Below are positions 59,923-64,000 of a stretch of DNA of 64,000 bases, in pieces. The position numbers and the translations under genes are program-made. The stretch is from an uncultured Bacteriovorax sp. (GTDB lineage Bacteria > Bdellovibrionota > Bacteriovoracia > Bacteriovoracales > Bacteriovoracaceae): NCBI GenBank assembly GCA_946480715.1, contig CAMLKK010000005.1:77312-141311 (forward strand), in the 5' to 3' direction. Each line of letters begins with the position of its first letter. Within the stretch, counting starts at the first letter, position 1. The notes under the pieces are model-generated. The model made no database searches. It was not told the DNA's origin and saw only the letters and a list, made by a program, of their open reading frames with translations.

Positions 59923-62900
59923 ATGAAAAAAACATCTTCACTCATTGTTGCCTTGGCACTACTTGCATCGTGTGCTCCCAAGGGACCATCAGAAACTAAA
60001 TCAGGCACAATTCTCAGTCGCTATTTCAGCATGAGACAACAAACTCCAACTCAGTATGTAGGACTTATTCAGTTAGAGCTTCCTGCACTTTTAACGACAG
60101 CAAAAACTGAAGAAGGAAAAGTTGTTGTTGATGAAGAATTGAAAAAAGCAATTCTAGAAGAACAAGCAGCTATGCTTGAAAAACTTCAATCGCTTTCACC
60201 AGACATCAAGATCATCAATACCTATAAAATGGTTCTCAATGCGATCGCTTTCGTTGCTCCAAGTGAAGTAGCAAAAGATATTGAGAAACTTGAAGGTGTA
60301 AATAAGCTAGTTGAAAACACTTCTTTCTTACGTCCACAAACTGTTGGTGTAAGTAAGTCAGTAGCTCCAACATCACTTAATGAAAAAAATACTGTTACAT
60401 TCATCGGCGCTGATAAACTTCATAAGCTTGGAGTTTCAGGTCAGAACATGAGAGTAGGTGTAATCGATACAGGTATCGACTTCACTCACTCAATGATGGG
60501 TGGTCTTGGTAAAAAAGAAATTTACGAAGCTCTTGATCCAAGTGCTGCGACTGAATTCTTCCCGAACGATAAAGTTGTTGGTGGTGTAGACTTCGCCGGA
60601 ACAAATTATTCAGCTGGTGGAGAGTTATTAGAACAACAAATTCCAGTTCGTGATGAAAACCCACTTGATGAAGGTGGGCACGGATCACACGTTGCTGGTT
60701 CAGTTGCTGGTATCGGTGATGGCGTGAAGTCTTACTCTGGTGTTGCACCAGATGCAAAACTTTATGCTCTTAAAGTTTTCGGAAAAACGGGAAGTACATC
60801 TGACGTTGTTGTTATCTCAGCTCTTGAGTACGCAGCAGATCCATCAGAAAAAGTTGATCCATCTAACAGACTTGATGTTGTTAACCTTTCATTAGGTGGT
60901 GGATTCGGTAAACCAAAAATTCTTTATAATGAAGCGATCAAAAACTTAACGAAAGCAGGAACAGTTGTTGTAGCGAGTGCTGGTAACTCTGGTGACAACC
61001 CTTACATCACTGGCGCTCCAGGAACTTCAGATGAAGCGATCTCTGTTGCGGCTTCAATCGATGATATGGCCCAAAACATTTCTATTCCTGCAGTAGAAGT
61101 GAAACTTGCTGGTGAATCAAAGTTAGTAGAAAAAGTAGAAGGAACAACAACTGTTCCAGCTGAAACATCAAAAGTTTCAGGATCACTTGTAGCGATCGGA
61201 ACAGGTGTTGATGAAATTGCTGAAGAAGTAAAAGTTCAGGTTAAAGGTAAAATTGCTCTTATGGATCGCGGTGGAATTTCATTCGACCAGAAATTCGAAG
61301 TAGCAAAATCTCTTGGTGCTGTTGGTGTCCTTATGGTGAACAACAGTGATGCTAACCCAATCCCAATGGGTGGTAACGGGAAATTTGATTTCCCAGCTGT
61401 TATGATTCACAAATCAATTGGTGATGCAGTTAAAGCTGCTCTTAAAGCAGGTAAAGAAGTTTCTTTCAACTTCTCTCCAGGACAAATCATTACACGTGAT
61501 GATCTAATCGATACAATGACGGATTTCTCTTCAAGAGGACCTCGTTCAATCGACTCACTTATCAAACCAGAAATTTCTGGTCCAGGTAACAACGTTATCT
61601 CTACGGCAATGGGTACAGGATCTGACTCTGTTCAATTCTCTGGTACTTCAATGTCTGGTCCACACTTAGCTGGTGTAATGGCGCTTTTAAAACAAGCTCA
61701 TCCAACAGAAAGTGTTCGTGAATTAAAAACACGTCTTCTTAACAACGCTAAAATCATGATGACAGGTGGAAAATATATTCCAGTTGCTCGTCAAGGTGCA
61801 GGTCGTGTACTTGTTGAAGAAGCATTCAAAGCTAAAGTTCTTGCAGCTCCAGCTACTCTTTCTCTTGGAGAAGTTCCAGTTGCTTCAACTAAAGCGGTTT
61901 CTAAAAAAGTTACTCTGACAAACAAGTCAGATAAAGATGTTCTGTTTGCAACAAAAGTATTGAAGAGCAAAAACATTACTGCTTCTCTTCCAAGTGCTAT
62001 TAAAGTTAAAGCAAACAGCACAGCTACATTTGACGTAAGTTTCACGCTTGCTCGTGAAGAAGCTAGCGCAAACAATATTGAAGCAGATGGTTTCATCATT
62101 CTTCAAGCGGCAGATGGATCACAAAAAATCTCTCTTCCATTCCTTGCTGTTCTCAATAAAGTAAGTGACATCAAAGCGACAAGCTTAGTAACACAAACTG
62201 AAACAGCTCTTGACCGTTCAGGTGCGGAAGTAAAACTTGTTCTTGAAAACAACTCAAAGAGTTCAGGTGATGCTCTTATCTTCAACCTTCTTGGAACTGA
62301 TGACCGTAAAGTTGTAAAAAATCCAGAGAACCTTTCTTCTTCAACTCTTTGTGATCTTGAAGCAGCAGGTATCCGTATTGTTGAAAAAGATGGAAAGAAA
62401 GTATTACAAGTTGGTGTGAAGTTGTACGACGCTCTAACATTCTGGCAGCCATGTGATATCTCACTTCAGATCGATCACAACGCTGACGGAATTGCTGATC
62501 AAGAACTTCTAGGGATCAAAGCGACTTACATCGCAGGAATCACTCAAGATGTTTTCGCTTCAATTCTTCTCGATGCAGAAGCTGCACGTAACATCCGTAC
62601 AGACTATGAAATTTCTCCAATGACGAATCCAGAGAACTACATCCCGGCCATTCGTGCAGTAGGAGAAATGCAATACTACAATCACTCAAACGTAGCAGTG
62701 ATGGAAACTGAACTAGCGGCAATCGTTAAAGGTAAAAACGATAAAGTTGGAATCAAGCTTGCGGTTACTCACTTAGAAGCTGATTCAAAAGGTGATGACT
62801 TCCTCGCTAATCACGGTGAGAAATGGCAATCATTCAGCTTAAAAGAAAACAGCTTAGCATTCTACGATATGCCAGAAGTTGTTACAGTTGGTGAAAACAA

Positions 62901-63027
62901 TCTTGAGAGACTTTCTCTGAAGCGTGGATTAGGAAACATGAGAATGTTAATCCTTTACCCACACAACTCACCAGTAAGTCTAAAAGATCAACAATCTCAA
63001 ATCATCAAAGATCAGCTTAAAAAATAA
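59923..63027 (+). CDS. Subtilisin-like serine protease lipoprotein (S8) with PA domain
   Basis: 1034 residues. Lipobox LLASC (Cys17) makes it a lipoprotein. An I9-like propeptide region (about 40-130) precedes the S8 catalytic domain: Asp182 (GVIDTGID), His253 (GGHGSHVAG) and Ser576 (SGTSMSGPH). The long His-Ser distance is due to an inserted protease-associated (PA) domain (about 410-520, with KIALMDRGG and GVLMVNN). After the protease come Ig/Fn3-like beta domains (about 640-760) and a further 270-residue C-terminal region. Well separated with its own promoter and terminator. A surface digestive protease is the natural reading. Confidence 0.93.
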   Translation: MKKTSSLIVALALLASCAPKGPSETKSGTILSRYFSMRQQTPTQYVGLIQLELPALLTTAKTEEGKVVVDEELKKAILEEQAAMLEKLQSLSPDIKIINTYKMVLNAIAFVAPSEVAKDIEKLEGVNKLVENTSFLRPQTVGVSKSVAPTSLNEKNTVTFIGADKLHKLGVSGQNMRVGVIDTGIDFTHSMMGGLGKKEIYEALDPSAATEFFPNDKVVGGVDFAGTNYSAGGELLEQQIPVRDENPLDEGGHGSHVAGSVAGIGDGVKSYSGVAPDAKLYALKVFGKTGSTSDVVVISALEYAADPSEKVDPSNRLDVVNLSLGGGFGKPKILYNEAIKNLTKAGTVVVASAGNSGDNPYITGAPGTSDEAISVAASIDDMAQNISIPAVEVKLAGESKLVEKVEGTTTVPAETSKVSGSLVAIGTGVDEIAEEVKVQVKGKIALMDRGGISFDQKFEVAKSLGAVGVLMVNNSDANPIPMGGNGKFDFPAVMIHKSIGDAVKAALKAGKEVSFNFSPGQIITRDDLIDTMTDFSSRGPRSIDSLIKPEISGPGNNVISTAMGTGSDSVQFSGTSMSGPHLAGVMALLKQAHPTESVRELKTRLLNNAKIMMTGGKYIPVARQGAGRVLVEEAFKAKVLAAPATLSLGEVPVASTKAVSKKVTLTNKSDKDVLFATKVLKSKNITASLPSAIKVKANSTATFDVSFTLAREEASANNIEADGFIILQAADGSQKISLPFLAVLNKVSDIKATSLVTQTETALDRSGAEVKLVLENNSKSSGDALIFNLLGTDDRKVVKNPENLSSSTLCDLEAAGIRIVEKDGKKVLQVGVKLYDALTFWQPCDISLQIDHNADGIADQELLGIKATYIAGITQDVFASILLDAEAARNIRTDYEISPMTNPENYIPAIRAVGEMQYYNHSNVAVMETELAAIVKGKNDKVGIKLAVTHLEADSKGDDFLANHGEKWQSFSLKENSLAFYDMPEVVTVGENNLERLSLKRGLGNMRMLILYPHNSPVSLKDQQSQIIKDQLKK

Positions 63028-63030
63028 GCA

Positions 63031-63063
63031 AAAAAAAGGCCCTCTTTCGAGGGCTTTTTTTTT
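63031..63063. terminator. Bidirectional terminator
   Basis: A-run, GCCCTC, loop TTTC, GAGGGC, T-run. It serves both the S8 protease gene and the pyrophosphatase gene, which converge here. Confidence 0.92.
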
Positions 63064-63670
63064 ATTTTGCGAAGTGGTTTTTGTAATCTTCAATTCCGGC
63101 CTGAACAACTTTGTAAGCTTCTTCAGCACCATAGACAGATTCAATCTGCATTTTAATCGGTTCGCCTGGAATCGTTTTGTATGAAAGGAAATAATGTCTC
63201 ATACGATCGATAATCACAGGATTGATTTGAGAGATGTCGTTTACGCCTTTGTAGAATGGATCACCATTAAGAACTGCGATGATCTTGTCATCAACTTCAC
63301 CTGAATCAATCAAACGAATACCACCTATAACTCTTACGTCCATGATGATATCTGCACGGTGAATTGGAAGTTCTGAAAGAACACATATGTCATGTGGATC
63401 GCCATCACCATTTGTGGCCATCTTAGAAAACGCGGCTGTTTTTTCAGCTGAATATGTTTGAGGAATAAGTCCGTAAAGTACTGGAGGAAGTGACGAAAAC
63501 TTTTGTGGTCTATCAACCATGATGAAACCAGTTTCTTTATCGATTTCGTATTTGATTACGTCGTTTGCGATGATTTCGATATAGGCCTTAACGATTTTTG
63601 GAGCTTCAGCACCAACATTGATTCCGTGCCATGGGTGTGGACGGTTAACGAGAAAATTCTTCTTAGACAT
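63062..63670 (-). CDS. ppa: Inorganic pyrophosphatase
   Basis: 202 residues from ATG 63670 (GGGGAT upstream); the ATG at 63676 overlaps that ribosome site. Family I soluble pyrophosphatase with VDRPQKFSSLPPVLYG and the metal signature NGDGDPHDICVL, plus KTIPGEP near the end. It removes pyrophosphate from biosynthesis. Confidence 0.94.
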   Translation of the reverse strand: MSKKNFLVNRPHPWHGINVGAEAPKIVKAYIEIIANDVIKYEIDKETGFIMVDRPQKFSSLPPVLYGLIPQTYSAEKTAAFSKMATNGDGDPHDICVLSELPIHRADIIMDVRVIGGIRLIDSGEVDDKIIAVLNGDPFYKGVNDISQINPVIIDRMRHYFLSYKTIPGEPIKMQIESVYGAEEAYKVVQAGIEDYKNHFAK

Positions 63671-63885
63671 AGTCATCCCCGGGTTTAAAAATTTGATGGC
63701 GAGAGAATAACATCAAAACAAAGTGAAATAAAGAGTCATTTCGAAGACTTAGGAAGCCCTTAGAAATGCTGTATCTGTCTAATTTTTAAGCGGTTTTTCA
63801 GGAGTCCTGTAAAGATCACCCAAACGACCCAATGGGACAGGAGAAGCTCCTAAAATGAGCTAATAACAATTAACAGGACCTTTTT

Positions 63886-64000
63886 ATGTTCTCTTCAAAG
63901 TCACTCATTACGCTCGTGCTTTTTTCCCTGGCCCTAGTAGGTTGCGGTGGAAAAAAGAAAATGGCCAAGTCATTTAGTGAAACGACGGCGATTGAAAACG
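63886..64000 (+). CDS. Lipoprotein, 3' end outside the window
   Basis: The frame from ATG 63886 (AGGAC 7 nt upstream) runs off the window edge after 38 codons. It encodes a lipoprotein signal peptide with hydrophobic core LITLVLFSLALVGC, followed by GGKKKMAKSF. The upstream 215 bp hold small dyads: AGGAG/CTCCT (63839-63851), and GTCCTGT (63804-63810), which can pair with ACAGGAC over the ribosome site. Function cannot be told from this fragment. Confidence 0.75.
   Translation, partial: MFSSKSLITLVLFSLALVGCGGKKKMAKSFSETTAIEN

Overview
The window looks like a stretch of chromosome from a motile, Gram-negative, rod-shaped bacterium of low to medium G+C (about 40% by eye). Gene content fits the Bdellovibrionota (Bacteriovorax/Peredibacter-like predators) best: a complete-looking flagellar rod/MS-ring/export operon carrying a MotE-like gene and the TIGR02530-type gene, an Mla lipid transport operon, mreCD-PBP2-RodA, FeoAB, and many exported lipoproteins and proteases with no obvious metabolic partners. 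The taxonomic placement is inference; no rRNA gene or other marker in the window settles it. I found no tRNA, rRNA, CRISPR array or complete insertion sequence. Coding density is high and most intergenic gaps are under 160 bp.

Layout. 1-6.3 kb: end of an unknown gene, metK with a terminator, two small envelope genes, a sigma-54 response regulator, a GT39-like membrane glycosyltransferase and a lone RAYT-type transposase. 6.3-9.1 kb (minus strand): lipoprotein-mlaE-mlaF-mlaD. 9.4-25.2 kb (plus strand): one long flagellar operon, made of a large exported TPR-like protein, a degenerate NtrC-family protein, flgB, flgC, fliE, fliF, fliG, a stand-alone FliG C-domain paralogue, fliH, fliI, fliJ, motE-like, fliK, flgD, a TIGR02530-like gene and flgE, closed by a terminator. 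25.3-28.5 kb: YiiX-like lipoprotein, ferredoxin, PpiD. 28.6-33.3 kb: mreC-mreD-mrdA-rodA, the rod-shape and elongation machinery. 33.4-36.1 kb: MarR, FeoA, FeoB. 36.1-41.9 kb (minus strand): an inactive-looking rhodanese, an HD phosphohydrolase, a glutaredoxin, a histone H1-like Lys/Ala/Pro repeat protein and a very large TadG-like protein. 42-43.3 kb: a structured intergenic region, a membrane zinc-ribbon protein and ssb. 43.3-51.8 kb: an accessory-looking segment rich in exported proteins, including a metzincin-type protease with calcium-loop repeats, three AT-rich genes of unknown function, an alpha/beta hydrolase, a YhaM-like exonuclease and a secreted partner/M64-like peptidase pair. 51.9-55.3 kb: gapA-pgk-tpiA-secG. 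55.3-64 kb: PLP enzyme, S1 protease lipoprotein, HD-GYP protein, MFS transporter, S8 protease lipoprotein, inorganic pyrophosphatase and the start of another lipoprotein.

How the genes work together. The flagellar block builds rod, MS ring, switch, export apparatus, hook cap and hook; filament, stator and FliM/FliN genes must lie elsewhere. Its first two genes, and a nearby true sigma-54 activator with a receiver domain, suggest a sigma-54 style hierarchy in which one family member has lost its ATPase chemistry. The Mre/PBP2/RodA and Mla operons cover envelope growth and lipid homeostasis. At least five predicted exported hydrolases (metzincin, M64-like, S1, S8, YiiX-like) would fit a predatory or scavenging lifestyle.

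The most unusual items are the FliG C-domain paralogue that has lost part of its torque-helix charge pattern, the NtrC-like protein with degraded Walker B and GAFTGA motifs, the perfect 11-bp dyad around a TATAAT box that would give a leaderless hydrolase mRNA, a perfect 16-bp inverted repeat touching the start of an unknown gene, and several leaders whose ribosome-binding site lies in one arm of a hairpin.
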